Assembly (NCBI GenBank): GCA_025618425.1
Contig: CM046851.1
Span: forward strand, 30,361,254 to 30,425,253
DNA length: 64,000 nt
Reading direction: 5' to 3'
Origin: Heliocidaris tuberculata
Taxonomy: Eukaryota; Echinodermata; Echinoidea; Camarodonta; Echinometridae
Shown here in pieces: positions 22,812 to 46,761 of this stretch (position 1 is the stretch's first letter; each line of letters opens with the position of its first letter). Under the pieces are notes generated by a model, which saw only the letters and a program-made list of their open reading frames with translations, did not search any database and had not been told where the DNA came from. The position numbers and the translations under genes were made by a program.

Positions 22812-23165
22812 TGGAAATAGACTAACTCTTAGCTGACGTCACGTAACGACCAGAGCACACGTAATTGTATAGACGTCACGAAATGACTAGTCAAAGTACA
22901 CGTTACCTAAATGACAAAGCACACGTTACATTAACTGACGCTTCTGAACCCTTTGGCCACCTATGGCCGGAGGGGTCAGTAACGTCTGTAAAAGTAAAGT
23001 ACACGTACCCTTAAACACACGTGACGTGATGACCAAAAACAGTAAGCGTACTGAATACTGGCTTCTGATTGGTCAATATAGGTACGTGTATCGAAAATCA
23101 AGTACGCGTGGTGAGTAGACGTAAGTAGACCCCGATGGCTTGCCATAACACACACACACACACAC
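22762..23165 (+). repeat. ACGT-rich dispersed repeat, copy 2, upstream of UBE2D
   Basis: Starts with a 47-base A-tract (22762-22808) and runs through TGACGTCACGTAACG, ACACGTAATTG and similar motifs to CCCCGATGGCTTGCCATAACAC. The last 40 bp before the (CA)n tract are nearly the exact complement of 13186-13240, so it is the inverted partner of the copy at 13150-13424. It contains a CRE-like TGACGTCA (22834-22841) and a CCAAT box on the minus strand (GATTGG, 23067-23072). Confidence 0.75.
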
Positions 23166-23277
23166 GTCTACGTACATACGTACGTACACGACACACGCTT
23201 TTTTATACGTACGTAGCGCTAAGCGCCAAGGAGATCCGTATGAGAACAACACCGACTGACTGTTCATATTACACAAA
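23166..23277 (+). promoter_or_regulatory. Likely UBE2D 5' UTR / proximal promoter
   Basis: The 112 bases before the start codon contain repeated TACGTACGT, a TTTTTTATA run (23201-23209) and a CpG-containing GCGCTAAGCGCC palindrome (23216-23227). The transcription start is not visible. Placement is inferred only from proximity to the ATG. The start context ACAAAATGG has A at -4 to -1 and G at +4, a good eukaryotic start. Confidence 0.35.
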
Positions 23278-35027
<11,750 letters not shown>

Positions 35028-35622
35028 CCCATTAAACAACCTCTCAACTAAACAGGAAAAGGGGAAACAAGGAGGGGGAGACCCCTAATTTCTGCTCTCC
35101 TTTTTGTTTCTCGTTCCTAAGGTGTAGGGGGATGAAAATGAATGCATGATCAAATATTAATGCACTCTTCATTCTTGGTTGATTGTGTTTTAAAATCAGG
35201 GGAAAGAATGTCCCATCAACTATTATCAACTTGCCCTGAAATAAGAATAAAGGGATATATGGAGTTATGCAGAGAAACCAAGATAAATAGAAAATTGGGA
35301 TTTGTGAATTAATAAATTAGCTTACTCCCTGTAGGATAAGGATATACACTAACTTTACAAAAAATGATCTGAGTGGCATTGGGGGTCATTGTCTTATCAC
35401 AATATTGTTTTCGATGTATTAAGAAGACAATCATTTCATTCTTTAAATATATTTGATATAATGATATTTGGGAATAGTGCTGCATGACAGATCTTTAAAG
35501 AAAGAATTAAAAACATTGTGATCACAATGGTCACCCTGATTGGTACTACCTTTCATACTTTGTATAATTATTCATTTTTCTCTTTTTTTTTTTTTTTTTT
35601 TTTCATTTTAAGCAATTTGTAC

Positions 35623-35628
35623 AATAAA
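35623..35628 (+). promoter_or_regulatory. Candidate polyadenylation signal AATAAA
   Basis: AATAAA about 600 bases after the UBE2D stop, preceded by a T-tract (35582-35603) and followed by TCTTTATTTCAG. Earlier and later AATAAA copies exist, so usage is uncertain. Confidence 0.4.
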
Positions 35629-36537
35629 AATCTTTATTTCAGTTGACAAAAATTCACCTGAATTTTCGATGCAATTATGAATTATTAGAATAAGTCCTAA
35701 ACAAAGTATATAGAGATGTGAAAAAAAAACAACTTTTTATCACCATTACACTAGCTAGAGTTCTATAACTATGAAGCTTCTATCCTCTTTTTGAATATTA
35801 AATACATGTAGTGATAGAATTTTTTCTTGTAATGAAAAGAAGTCTGTATGATAAGGGATGTGTACACCCCTTGTTTATTTTCCTTTGATACCTTTTCCCT
35901 GCCTGATAAAGATTTGAGATTGATTTGAATTAGATCCTACACAGTCATCATATTTTCTGTTTGATTGATCCTGTTATATTTGGTTCAGATCAATCTTGCG
36001 TCTTCATAAGACAGGTCCATTGTATGCATTCGTGATTGAAAATTTTTGTCTGCTCCTAGATATGTTAGCAGCATTCTGTTCATTCAAAGGTACTATTTGA
36101 CATTTAAAGCAAATTAATGCCAATTTGGTCTTAAGTAGAAAAATATAAGCAGAGTGAAATTTTCTTAAAGTATTATTGTTAAGAGATAAAGGAAAAATCT
36201 ATGTCCTGTTTTTTGTGGGTCCTATGGGAAAGACACAATTTTTAAAAAGTTTATATGAAAATAGTTAAAGTGCTCTCCTTATGCATTTAAGAATAGTGTT
36301 CTTGAAATATCTATGTGAAGAGATGAGTTTCAAGAAGATAAGTTTTTAAAAATGTTAAAAAGTACCTTTGATTTACATTAGTCATAAGCTATGTAATGCT
36401 GTTTGGAGTGCAAGAATACCAAGAAGATACAATGATTACTGAGCTAGAAATGCTTGTTTGTGAATTTGCAACAAAAAAAAAGTATGAAGACAAAATGCTA
36501 GTACATGTTTGAGTGTAAGGTGTGTCGGAGTAAGAAC

Positions 36538-36790
36538 CTGGGTTGGTATTCTGAAAACAGTGTTATCTTTTATGTTAGTAAAACAATATTAATTGACATA
36601 ACAAATCAAACTTAGAACAAGTCATTGGTTAGTTTCTGCACAAAGATGGTTCGTTTGTGCAAAGATAAAAGAGACATCTGCGCAAGCACAAATGATAAGT
36701 GTTTATTGCGTGCAATTTCAGTTTGTTATGACAATTAAAATTGTTTTCCTTAACATAAAAGATAACAGAATGACCAGAATACCACCCCAG
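36538..36790. mobile_element. Palindromic MITE in the UBE2D 3' flank
   Basis: The ends CTGGGTTGGTATTCTG and CAGAATACCACCCCAG, the inner GTTATCTTTTATGTTA and TAACATAAAAGATAAC, and a further TTGACATAACAAA and TTTGTTATGACAA pair make it almost fully self-complementary over 253 bp. Confidence 0.85.
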
Positions 36791-39589
36791 TATGTTAGCA
36801 GTTTTCACCTAAAAGCTAAAAGATTCTAAGCCTGACCTGAGCAGGGGGCTCTCGCTTTGCTTAAACTGCACATGGTGGTATGTTTTGTAAAGAAGTTTTG
36901 TTATTTTGTAAATGTATTTATTGTAATATGAAGAGAGTGGAGTAAACAAATATTGACGATGGGAATAGTAATTACGCCAGAGGGCTAGTGATATTTAAAT
37001 AGGGCCTCTTTTCTGTAATTGGAAAAGGGTTTAAGAACTAGTGTCTATGAAAGTAATTGATTTGAAATTCCCATATTAATTTACAGATTCTGTTTAAAAC
37101 TTATCTTGTGTTCCAGTAATCAAATTACATTTTGAGAAATACTGGCATATTGGACCATATGGCCTACCGTCTCAACATGCGGTAGATATGTCTAACTTGA
37201 ATTTCTTATCATTCTGTGCTCATTTTTGACTAGTATACACATTCTGCCCAAATTATGTTTAACATATTATTTTATTTACAGCATTTATATTCATTGTCAG
37301 TTTGTTTGATGCTATGAGATTGTATTTTTAGTAATGACCAAAACTGACTATATCATGGTTTAGGAAACAATTTGTTCATTTGCACACTCATGCTTGTGTG
37401 GCAGAGTCTGGTGGAGGAAAAAGGACACCAATGCATGTGATGCAATGAAGCACTTCTGTATGGAGTGAATGCTGGTTTCCTTTTTCACAATAATGCCCCC
37501 AAACTCAAGATTTTCTTCAATTCACGAAGAAAAAAAAAAAATCTTTGTAAAAATGGTTTATATATGTCGTTCATCGTAGGTTAGTGAAAATGCAAAAATC
37601 CTGGTAGGCAAAATAGATATTTCCGGTGTGTTTGAAATATAGACCAAAACTTTTAGTTTTTGAAGTGTAGAATCATTAACTTTGCATGGGAAAAGTGTTA
37701 CTGATTATCATTGATGATTATTATTAATGGGGGGAGGTGTGATGCATAAAGGGCTCTATCAATGCAATGTACAGTCTTATTGTGTTCACTTTTGTGTGTG
37801 TTAATTGATGGAGTATTTGAAAATGATAACACCGCTTTGAAAGTGAGGAAGAAGAAACTACAATTGGATCAGGAAATTTGATTTGTAATCAGATATCGAC
37901 ACTTAGCCCTTCTGCTAGGGAATGTCCTGTAATATGTGAACTAGATCAGAGGGACATGGAGACTGTGTGATATGACAAAGACTATACATGTATATTGTAC
38001 TGCACTGTATCTATACTGTAAAGAAATTTGATTCATTCTACTTCATTTTACAACACATGAATTTATCGATTTCCTTAAAAATCCATGTTAAACTAACATG
38101 CATTACATCATTATATGCACATGTTTCAGCTCTGTGTCCAAGTCCTCATGCATTTACACATGTTAGATTAATTTATGTTCAGGTCTTTGAGCATTTCGTG
38201 TTTTTTTTTAATATAAAAAAAATGATATGTAAATACATTTAGGTGTATCATATGATTAAATGAAAGTTTGCTGGTCTAACTACATAAATGACCAGTGACA
38301 GGAACATTCAAGTGAATGACAGTTTCAGGAATACTTAAAGTTATGAAAAACAAATCTGATGTACTGTTAAAAAAATAGAAATACTCTAGCCTCATGATGA
38401 TGGAAAGATTTATCATGTTACTATAACGTGTGCACCAGAAAAGGACATACATGTACATGTATCTATCATAAATCTTGTGATCTTGAAACAATACTGATTA
38501 TTACTTTTGAAATACCTTTAAAATTCCTGTAAAATTCATTTAAAAAGTAGATTTAATTGTCGCATATACATTTATGTAATGACCAAGGATTATTGTCCAA
38601 TAGATATTCATTGATTATCCTCAAGTGTGTGCCAGTATGATTATAATTATAATTGTTGTGCAGTAGAATAATTGCCTTCTCTTCCCCCTTATAGTCTACA
38701 CTGGTGTGTCAAGGAATCATTAGACTGTACATTGAACTGTATGATATAGACCATCAATGCTCTAATCAGGTATAGGACAGTCTGTTTTTATTTCATGAGA
38801 CATTGATTTCTTTCTTTAAGGCTGTTAGAGAACTATACATTCACACTCCATAGTGAAGCACAAATGCACCCTGGGCATTCATTATGTGATTAAGAAGCTG
38901 TTTTCATATTTAGAATCATTTCACATTGTATACTAGATATATGCTACTGTATAGAACATGATTAGATCATTTTGCGATGTTCACGACAGGATGGTAGAAG
39001 GAACGGAAAAGCTCAATATAAGATGTGTGCATTCTGTGAAGTTTCTTCACTCAGAAAAAACAGAAATCATTGAAGCGCTTTACAATGTATGGACAAGATG
39101 CACATGTCTTCACTGTAATCATACTCTCAGATATCGTCTATTCACAAAACAGTGATGCCAACTTCAACAAAAGATATGTCATTTATGTACATGGTGTGAT
39201 GTCTTTGAACATGATTGCTGTAGTTTTACTTTATCAGGCTCATTAGCAAGAAAACAATATTGGTAGGATATCTGGCAAAACTTGGGGTTTTGTACTATAT
39301 ACACTTTTCTATTAAACATTGGAACGTATTTCAAGTATGATTATATAAACTCGGAAACAGAAATATACTAGTACAAAGTATGTAATTTTCATGTCATGTA
39401 TATGTAGGTAAGGTAATAAACGTCAGATACGCCATTCAAGTGTCCTTTCTTTATTCTGTACATGTATTGTAAAGATCCTAGGTGTTGAGTTAGACAAGAA
39501 GTGGATGAGCAATGATACTCGGGAATGTGAAAAAAATGTGATTATTTGAAAGAGAAATGTTATTATACAATGGGAGGAGAGTGGGAAAG

Positions 39590-39710
39590 GGAAATAGAAT
39601 GGAAGAGGGTAAGAAAGAGAGAGAGAGAGATAGAATGGAAGAGAGTGAGAAAGAGAGAGAGAGAGATAGAATGGAAGAGAGTGAGAAAGAGAGATAGATC
39701 GACGAAAGGA
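39590..39710 (+). repeat. 36-bp minisatellite built on GATAGAATGGAAGAG
   Basis: Three direct units of about 36 bp (GATAGAATGGAAGAGRGTRA plus a GA-rich tail). It creates a repeated 12-residue peptide in the frame 39546-39935, which I regard as a by-product of the repeat. (CT)n and (CA)n follow at 39806-39843. Confidence 0.8.
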
Positions 39711-39801
39711 GAGGGGAGAGGAGCTAGGAAGAGAGAGATAGACGCAGAAAAAAAAAGTGAAAGGAAAGGAGTGAAGGAAAAAAAGCAAAACAGAGGGATG
39801 G

Positions 39802-39845
<44 letters not shown>

Positions 39846-40121
39846 TTATTCCTCCAAGAGTTGATTCCTCGTATTAATTTCCCTCATACTTTGCTTTCTC
39901 TTCTTTTCATCCTATCTCATCTTCACTTGTCATGATACTAGTACCTTTCTCATGCCATCTCGTTATCTCTATATTTGTCCTTTCCTCCGGCCCGTCTCCA
40001 CCTCTGTCTTCTAATTTCTCTTTATCCGTCTCTAGGGAGTATTCCTGAAATTAACATCTTCTTTTACCACTGACCAAAATTTGGACCATAAAAGTGGGAC
40101 TAATTTAACCGTTGCATAAAG

Positions 40122-40196
40122 TTGAATGAATGAATGAATGAATGAATCAATCAATCAATCGATCGATCAATCAATCAGTCAATCAATCAATCAATA
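40122..40196 (+). repeat. (AATG)n / (AATC)n microsatellite
   Basis: Six AATG units pass into about twelve AATC units with GATC variants. Confidence 0.85.
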
Positions 40197-40259
40197 GTTT
40201 ACTTAATATAACCTGAACATGGCAGCTGAGAGGCTGAATTGCGTTAGTTTATACAACAT

Positions 40260-40440
40260 CAGGGTTACATTCAGGGGAGGATCTAGGAGGGGGCCGAATC
40301 GGCCGCCCCCCTTATTTTTTTGAAACCCAACTGATATACCTTAAGTACACAATTTAAAAAATGCCTCCTTAATTGTGTACTTTTCAGGCTTTGGCCCCCT
40401 CTTTTACAAAATCCTTGATCCACTTCTGACATTATTATCA
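40260..40440. repeat. Dispersed repeat bordered by AGGGGAGGATCTAGGAGGGG
   Basis: Contains GGCCGAATCGGCCG (palindromic) and a short inverted pair AAGTACACAATT / AATTGTGTACTT (40345-40382). Its edge GAGGATCTAGGAGGGG belongs with the many 'GGATCCAGGGGG-like' repeat edges in this window. Confidence 0.5.
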
Positions 40441-42379
40441 TGTTAACACAACTGATATAACACAATTGCTTAAAATTAATCATTAAAACTTATACCAATT
40501 TGTTGTCGAAGAATCTAAATTACAGACAGGTTTAAAGTGGCTTTGAGAAACATGTAATAAATTAAATACCAGAATTGCTTGCCAAGTTGGCAATTTGGAA
40601 ATCGCAATAGATTGAAATTTTGAAGGGTAAACCCATATTGTGCTAGAAAACAGTAATCCGATCAGAGTCATGATGAGTTTTGAATTTATTCATGATCATC
40701 TTCAGGAACTAAAACATCGGAGAACATAGCTGTATATATAGTCAGGAAGTTTGACAACAAATGAATTCAAGCAATCAAATTACAAACAGAAAATGACTGA
40801 GAACCAATATTAAACCCATATTATTAGTGATATTTTAGAATTAGCAATTAAATATCATGATCTTTCACTTACTTTTCTTCCATCTCTGTAAATCACAATA
40901 TCTCTTCTTTTTTCCAGCCGTTTCTAATCAGTTATTTTTTTGGTCATTTTGAACTTGTATATTACCAAAACTCATTGTCACCACAAAATTTGCAGTTCAA
41001 TGTATTATTATTGCCATGTCTTTATACAAGCCTTCGATTTTTCAAATTTGTATCCTCCGTCTTTATTTCTCATTATCTTGAAAATTTGAACTTTCTCATT
41101 TCTCATCTGTCATCCCTATTACAGAGCCTGTACATAACCAATATCTTGGGTATTTCTCCAAACGTCTTGACCAAATCTTGACCAACTTGACAACGAATTT
41201 TTTCCAGTCTCGACCGTTCAAACCTGGCGTGACAAATCTCAGGTCTCTGATTAGTCTTTTCCCTATTCCTTCCTCTCTTGGGAGTTATCATTTCAGATAA
41301 ATCATATGGAAACCAACCTTACGTCGCTTCCTACTCTGTCTCTACACTTTGGCAGAGGGTGTCAAAGAAGATGGAATTAATTGAAAAGGCCTTATTAATA
41401 GGCTTATCAGATTTCCACACATTGTTGTCGAAACCGCAGAATAAATCAATATTCTGAAAGAAGATTCTTTTTAAAATACATATTTTACTCTCTTTTCTCA
41501 ATTGATTAATGTTTATTATTATTCATATCCCAAATATTCTCTACTTTTCTACACGTGTTTGCCTTCTTTCAGAGCACCCCACTCACCTCTCTTTCTCTTT
41601 CTTTCTTTCTATCTCTATTTTTCTCTCTCGTTCTCTTTCTCCCTTTCTTCTTTCTCGCTCTCTCTATCTATCTCTCTCTTTTTCTTTCTTTCTCTTTCTT
41701 TTCCTCTTTACACCCTCTCTCCTTCAAGCATCTGTTTCTCTCACTTTTTTTGCTGTTTCAGATTACTTCAGCAAATTCTAGTGTTGACATGAAATTTTTA
41801 TACCTGTCTTTTTAAGCCTCGATCTATTTCTTATCTTGCATTTTATTATCGTGAAATAGAAACCGGCTTCTAAGATTCGAACAATTATTTTTAAGGGAAT
41901 CAGAATTCAAAATATTATATTGATCATGAATTGGAGGGGGATCGAGAAATTCCCCCCAGAATGTAACATTTATCAGTCCTGAAATTTTTTTTAATGTGTT
42001 TTTTCTCATGGGGATGGGGCGGTCATTTCATCTCCTGGATACGCCAGTGGATAATAATCATTTCACCTCAGAATATTCACCGTAAGCACGACATACTGGA
42101 TCATATTACATGATATCTTCGAGTTATATCTATTATTACCGACATCCTTGTCTCATCATTTCCCGGGTCGTGTTATGTTGATGTCCGAAACTTATCTTCA
42201 GCATTTTTTTCTCTAAATATATTGTCTACCAAGGAAGTGTTTGTTTATGAATACGGTAGGACATGGCGTTTCATAATGATTCCCTAATTTCCATCTCTTG
42301 TTCGTAAACAGGTTTCTTGCCACCATTATGACTTAAATCTCACCCCTTTTCCTAGCACGTTCTGAAAATATTCCCACAG
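40441..42379. other. Intergenic stretch, no gene seen
   Basis: AT-rich, with a CT-rich tract 41585-41710 that yields serine/leucine-rich frames in three registers. Near 42000-42050 TCCTGGATACGCCAGTGG marks another dispersed repeat edge. Confidence 0.45.
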
Positions 42380-42463
42380 AACTGGCAGCCGGTGTCTGCA
42401 CCATATAAGGAATACCAGAGCTTACCGGGTTCAAATTGTCAGTATAATGCCCATCCGGCCAGC
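42380..42463 (+). CDS. Candidate internal exon, gene unknown
   Basis: 84 nt (28 codons) between a good acceptor (ATTCCCACAG) and a consensus donor (GTAAGTA). One open frame reads NWQPVSAPYKEYQSLPGSNC then QYNAHPAS. A second frame is also open. It is more GC-rich than its surroundings. I recognise no family and cannot connect it confidently to another exon. The region at 44.9-46.8 kb is the only nearby partner on this strand. Confidence 0.25.
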
Positions 42464-43204
42464 GTAAGTATTTTTAAATGTTCATTTAAGCACGTAAGTG
42501 CAAGACAGTGTACGTGTATGAAGATTATGACAAGGTTATCTAATAGTCTGGGAGCCTGTCCCGAAATAGTCACTCCATTTTACATATGAGATTTGACCCC
42601 TTAAAGTTACTTAGACCATCCATGACATTCGCAAAAAAGCTTGTCATCTCGAATGAAGCCGCTGTTTTTGGCCACCAGAGCCCCCCCCCCCCCCCCAAAG
42701 GGCCCCAAAGTCACGTCGATTTCAACCCATGTAACATATGCCCCAAACTTTGTCAGATGGAAGGTGTATGATTATTACACATCACCAAAACACAAAAACT
42801 TTTCAGTCGGGATGGGTTGTCAGACCGCCCCTAAAAATTGGGGAAAATTTTGCCGCTTAAGGCCCATGGACAAAATTTTGTCAGAATTAAGGAAGAGGTA
42901 TGGATGTACATTAGAAAAATATAAAAACTGGCAAACATTTCCATCCCCTGAAAAAAACCCAAAGTGCCCCTAAACTGAGCTTTGCTGCCCAAAATGGTCT
43001 GGATGTAGAGAACCCCCCCCCCCTTTTTTTTTTTGCATTATAACCTTAATAACTCCAATGTGTGTAATTCCATTCAGGTTAAATTTACATAGTACAATCT
43101 TGAGTATTGTATCTTTTTTGGGTGCAATTGGTGTCATATCAATAATAAGTTATCAAATTGTGAAAATTGTATTGCTTTCTCAAAAGTAGTCAAATGATAT
43201 TAGT

Positions 43205-43508
43205 GAGCTTTCGAATGTGTCGACTTGAACGCCGTCCTAGATCCTCCCAGCTACAATGGACTGCTTTATGTTAGCTGCATACCGCGCTTTGTGCAAGAAC
43301 GGCTCACCCGTCCACTGGCTTCTCCCTCGTCCACTAGTCAGATCGAGAACGCGTCAAACATGGTTTTGCCGTCTTCTCTAAAACGAGAACCTCGCTTCAC
43401 CCACTGTTAGCTTCATGCTTCACCTAATTTGTATACAGTCAACACAAAGCAGTCCATTGTCGCTGGGAGGATCTAGAACGGCGTTCTAGTCGACACATCC
43501 GAAAACTC
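43205..43508. mobile_element. Nested palindromic element 1 in the foldback loop
   Basis: GAATGTGTCGACTTGAACGC near the left end pairs with GCGTTCTAGTCGACACATCC at the right. TAGATCCTCCCAGC and GCTGGGAGGATCTA, then AATGGACTGCTTT and AAAGCAGTCCATT extend the arms to about 65 bp. The remaining interior is CpG-rich. Confidence 0.85.
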
Positions 43509-43510
43509 CT

Positions 43511-43799
43511 TATTGTCAGGATTATGTAAACACACCCGTTGTCCGTCTGCACCTGTTTGACAAGACATAATAGAGGGGCTTGTTAACCCATAGACTACGG
43601 GAACCGGGTGGCTCCTGTATTAAGCCTATGAGAGTTAAAGAATCCAGTAGCCAACGGGTTAAGTATCTTGGCTATAAAGCTGCCATGCTAAAATTTACCA
43701 TTCATGTGTTAATTACACAAATACCTTGCAAGCTTTCTATTATACCTTATCACACAGGTGCTAAATAGACAATGGGTGTGTTTACTTAATCCTGACAAC
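43511..43799. mobile_element. Nested palindromic element 2 in the foldback loop
   Basis: TTGTCAGGATTATGTAAACA at the left and TGTTTACTTAATCCTGACAA at the right are inverted repeats that continue with CACCCGTTGTC / GACAATGGGTG. The element sits directly beside nested element 1. Confidence 0.85.
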
Positions 43800-44255
43800 G
43801 TTATTTGACTACTTTTGAGAAAGCAATAAAATTTTCACAATTTAATAACTTATTATTGAAATAATCATTTGACACCAAATTGCACCCCAAGAAAGTTACA
43901 ATACTCAAGACTGTACTATATAAATTTGACCTGAATTAAATTACACACATGGAAGTTATCAAGGTTGTAATGCAAAAGAAAATAAAAAAATCACTCATTT
44001 TTTTTTTTTTTTTGCATCTGCTTTGTTCGAGCTGACAAGCTTTTGGATGGTCTAAGTAACTTTAAGGGGTCAAATCTCATATGTAAAATGGGGTGACTAT
44101 TTCGGGACAGGCTCCTGGCCTTTAACCATTAAGTTTTAAAGACACGCGATAACGAATTAAATACAAAAGTTCAATCGATACTCAACGGGTTTGAACGCTG
44201 ATTGCAATGGTATACTCATACGTTGATGGTTTGATGTATTTTGGATAGGGAGATT

Positions 44256-44610
44256 GGGGAGGGGGGGGGGGCAGATTGCTTTGTAGATTGATAGGATGGG
44301 ATGGATCCAGGGGGTCAGAGATTTGGGTCGTAAGTCAACTTAAGTCAACACCAAAAAGGTATGATGCCTCCCCTTTTTTTTTATAATGGTGATGACAACC
44401 AAGATGATAATGACGATGGCGATAATAGTGATGATTGTGATGATGATGATGATGATGATGATGGTAACTGAGTTGATGATGACTGATTTTATTTTAGTCT
44501 AGTTATTTACTTTTTCCGTTTCACATGATGATTGTGATGTTGATGATGATGGTGGTCATGATGATGATGATGATGATGATGATGAGGGTGATGATGGTGA
44601 TAATGATAAT
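44256..44610. repeat. (GAT)n microsatellites and a G-tract
   Basis: GAT/GATGAT arrays at about 44380-44465 and 44540-44605, and a G-tract at 44262-44270. No gene. Confidence 0.8.
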
Positions 44611-44939
44611 GAATTCAGTGCTATTTTAACTCGTTTGCTATTCCATGTCGCTGCAACTACCATTTCGGAAAACTATACATCGATTGTTCTAACCCCTAGG
44701 ACAATCACCTCCCTGTCACTATAGTAACTGTTGTCCCATCAGGGAGGCTCCGTGGGTTGTGTGTAGAGGTAGGTGTCCTGGGCGACAGTTGTCCAGGGTA
44801 GTTAAAACCTATTTACTTTTATGAAAGGCCATTATCATTTATTTCATATCTGAAGATCTTTCTTTGGGGATTTAATACATTTTAGAACAAAATCTTTTCA
44901 AAACAATATTAAACCTTGATTATGCACTTGTAAACAGAG

Positions 44940-46761
44940 CCTTTCATACACATGTATGAATGGCTCTGTATGAAGGGCTCTGCTTGTAAATACTCTCTGC
45001 TGCCCTCATACTCTCTGGATAGACAACCCATCCGTGTCTCGTTCCTGGCCAGCACTCCGATCGACCGGAGCTGTGTATGCTTGACTACCGGAATCCGGTG
45101 GCGTGTCTTCTTCTCAAACTACGCTAGATTTCAACTTCCTCTCAGTCATTCCAAGGAGTGAGCCATCCCAGTATGTGGCCTTCTGTCATCGTCTGCAGGA
45201 CATTGACAAGTTCATTGCAATCTTAGAGACTGGATGTGGAAGTCTTAAAACGTCAAGAAATGACCGATGCGCGGTCGCCGCCTGTTCAGAGATTTCAGAC
45301 AGAAGACTTTATAGGAGCCAGATTTGGAAAGTATTTCGTCCATTTATATATTGGTCAAGCATTTCGGATTAGAGATTTCAGAGGATAAAGACAGTATCAA
45401 GTTCTTTTTTTTTTTCATTTACTGGTGACTGGTCAGAGTTATCAGATTTTTCGGAAAGGCTTGAGGACAATACTGACCGTTTCGAGTACTTACATGCACC
45501 GGTCATCGATCAAACTCCTCAGATTTGTGACAGCGGGCAAAGTTATTTTTCAGACGACTTGGAATTTAATTCTGTTATGTTGTTCAGCATATTTTGTGCG
45601 AGAAGTTGTTTCGTTCATTCACCTGACGCGAGAAAACATCTCTGATTGATCGCGATATCATATCGTATATGACAGGGTATGTGATCGAGGGTGACTGATT
45701 GACTGTCTGATTTGGATTGGAAGCTCAAACATTCATGTCTCACTCAAGCACTGGACGAAGACGAATCAAGGAAATTCGGAGCTATAAGGACAAGATCCAA
45801 ATTGACCTCGTCATTTAGGAGTAAGATAGCAGGCCCGACTTTCACCGTGTGTAGACGTCTGTTATTCGGTGCAAGCGATTAATTTTCACTCAGTCTATTT
45901 CTAGGTATTAACATAACACTGGTTCTTCTACGATTGGCACACTTACAATTTCTCAGTTAAATAGAGACAGCCTATAGAAGAACTTTTTCCGCCGGAGTTG
46001 CGCCAACACCGACTATCTATCGGATTGAAAAGTTATATTTCAGGATTAATAACTGAAGGAAAACGAACCACTCGAGAAAGCTGTGGATTTGAATTATTTC
46101 TTCGATTAACAGTTTGTCAAATTTTGTGGCAAGAGTCTGAGCATCGCCGAGCGATTTCACCTGCTGTGTTGATCGAAGTTAATGTTCTTTTAGGAGAATT
46201 TGTCCGTTTCGTATTTATTGGACTGAATATCACCCCTTTTAAACAAGTTTGACATATTCTTTTGAGGAAAGGATCACGGAGGGGACGTACGATAAGATAA
46301 AAATGTCATGTACTATACATTATATGAGAAGGACGACACAGTGTGCGTGCCATTAGCTTCGATTCAATATCAAACTGTAATACTTCGACAAACGCTTCGC
46401 GCCAAAAGACACAGTTATCTCCCAATACCTCTCGTGGAATCTAAAGAGATAATTTGAAGAGGGGAAAGATTTTGACAGTTGTGGTTAGAAAACCATTTCT
46501 TATCTACAGAAACATTCTAGATTCCATGTTTTCATGATCATATTTTCTCCCCGTATCGTATCGACGGTTTTATATCACGTTTGTCCGAAGTTGACGTCTT
46601 TCGGATTTGAAGGCGGTTTTATTTCGGAACAGAGCTAGAGCCTTTGCAAAAGGATATACGTTCATCTGATGAATCTGTTATAAACCTGGATAATACTTTC
46701 TATTTCTTCAAGATGCATGGATTTTACTTCAGCGGGTCCACATTGATTGGAATATGTATAG
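44940..46761 (+). other. Possible 5' region of a transcription unit
   Basis: 1.8 kb with more CpG and fewer repeats than its surroundings, many short open frames, and at its end a possible first coding segment: ATG at 46713 reads MHGFYFSGSTLIGICI and meets a donor G|GTAAGC at 46761/46762. The hydrophobic run could begin a signal peptide. This would fit a long 5' UTR and first coding exon of a gene whose remaining exons I cannot find. Speculative. Confidence 0.25.

Larger units (their letters stand above)
35028..39425 (+). other. UBE2D 3' flank, possible long 3' UTR
   Basis: About 4.4 kb with only one transposon remnant (36538-36790), in contrast to the repeat-packed introns. Candidate cleavage signals are AATAAA at 35243 and 35623-35628 (followed by a T-rich region) and at about 39413. 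I cannot tell which is used. Short frames inside (37988-38242, 38276-38491, 38958-39155) lack protein features. Confidence 0.4.
42551..44115. mobile_element. 1.57-kb long-inverted-repeat (foldback) element with nested insertions
   Basis: Arms start GGAGCCTGTCCCGAAATAGT and end ACTATTTCGGGACAGGCTCC. Inverted similarity continues through CAAATCTCAT, TTACTTAGACCATCC, the AAGCTTGTC region and the ATTATAACCTTAATAACTCC / TCAAATTGTGAAAATTGTATTGCT stretch (43035-43200 against 43805-43975). The left arm carries a poly-C-bounded insertion (about 42664-43023). The loop carries two further palindromic elements. No transposase frame. Confidence 0.85.

Noticed and set aside
39546..39935. 129-codon frame with a repeated 12-residue basic peptide
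   Set aside because: The peptide repeat is exactly the 36-bp GA-rich minisatellite; no start context or homologous domain.
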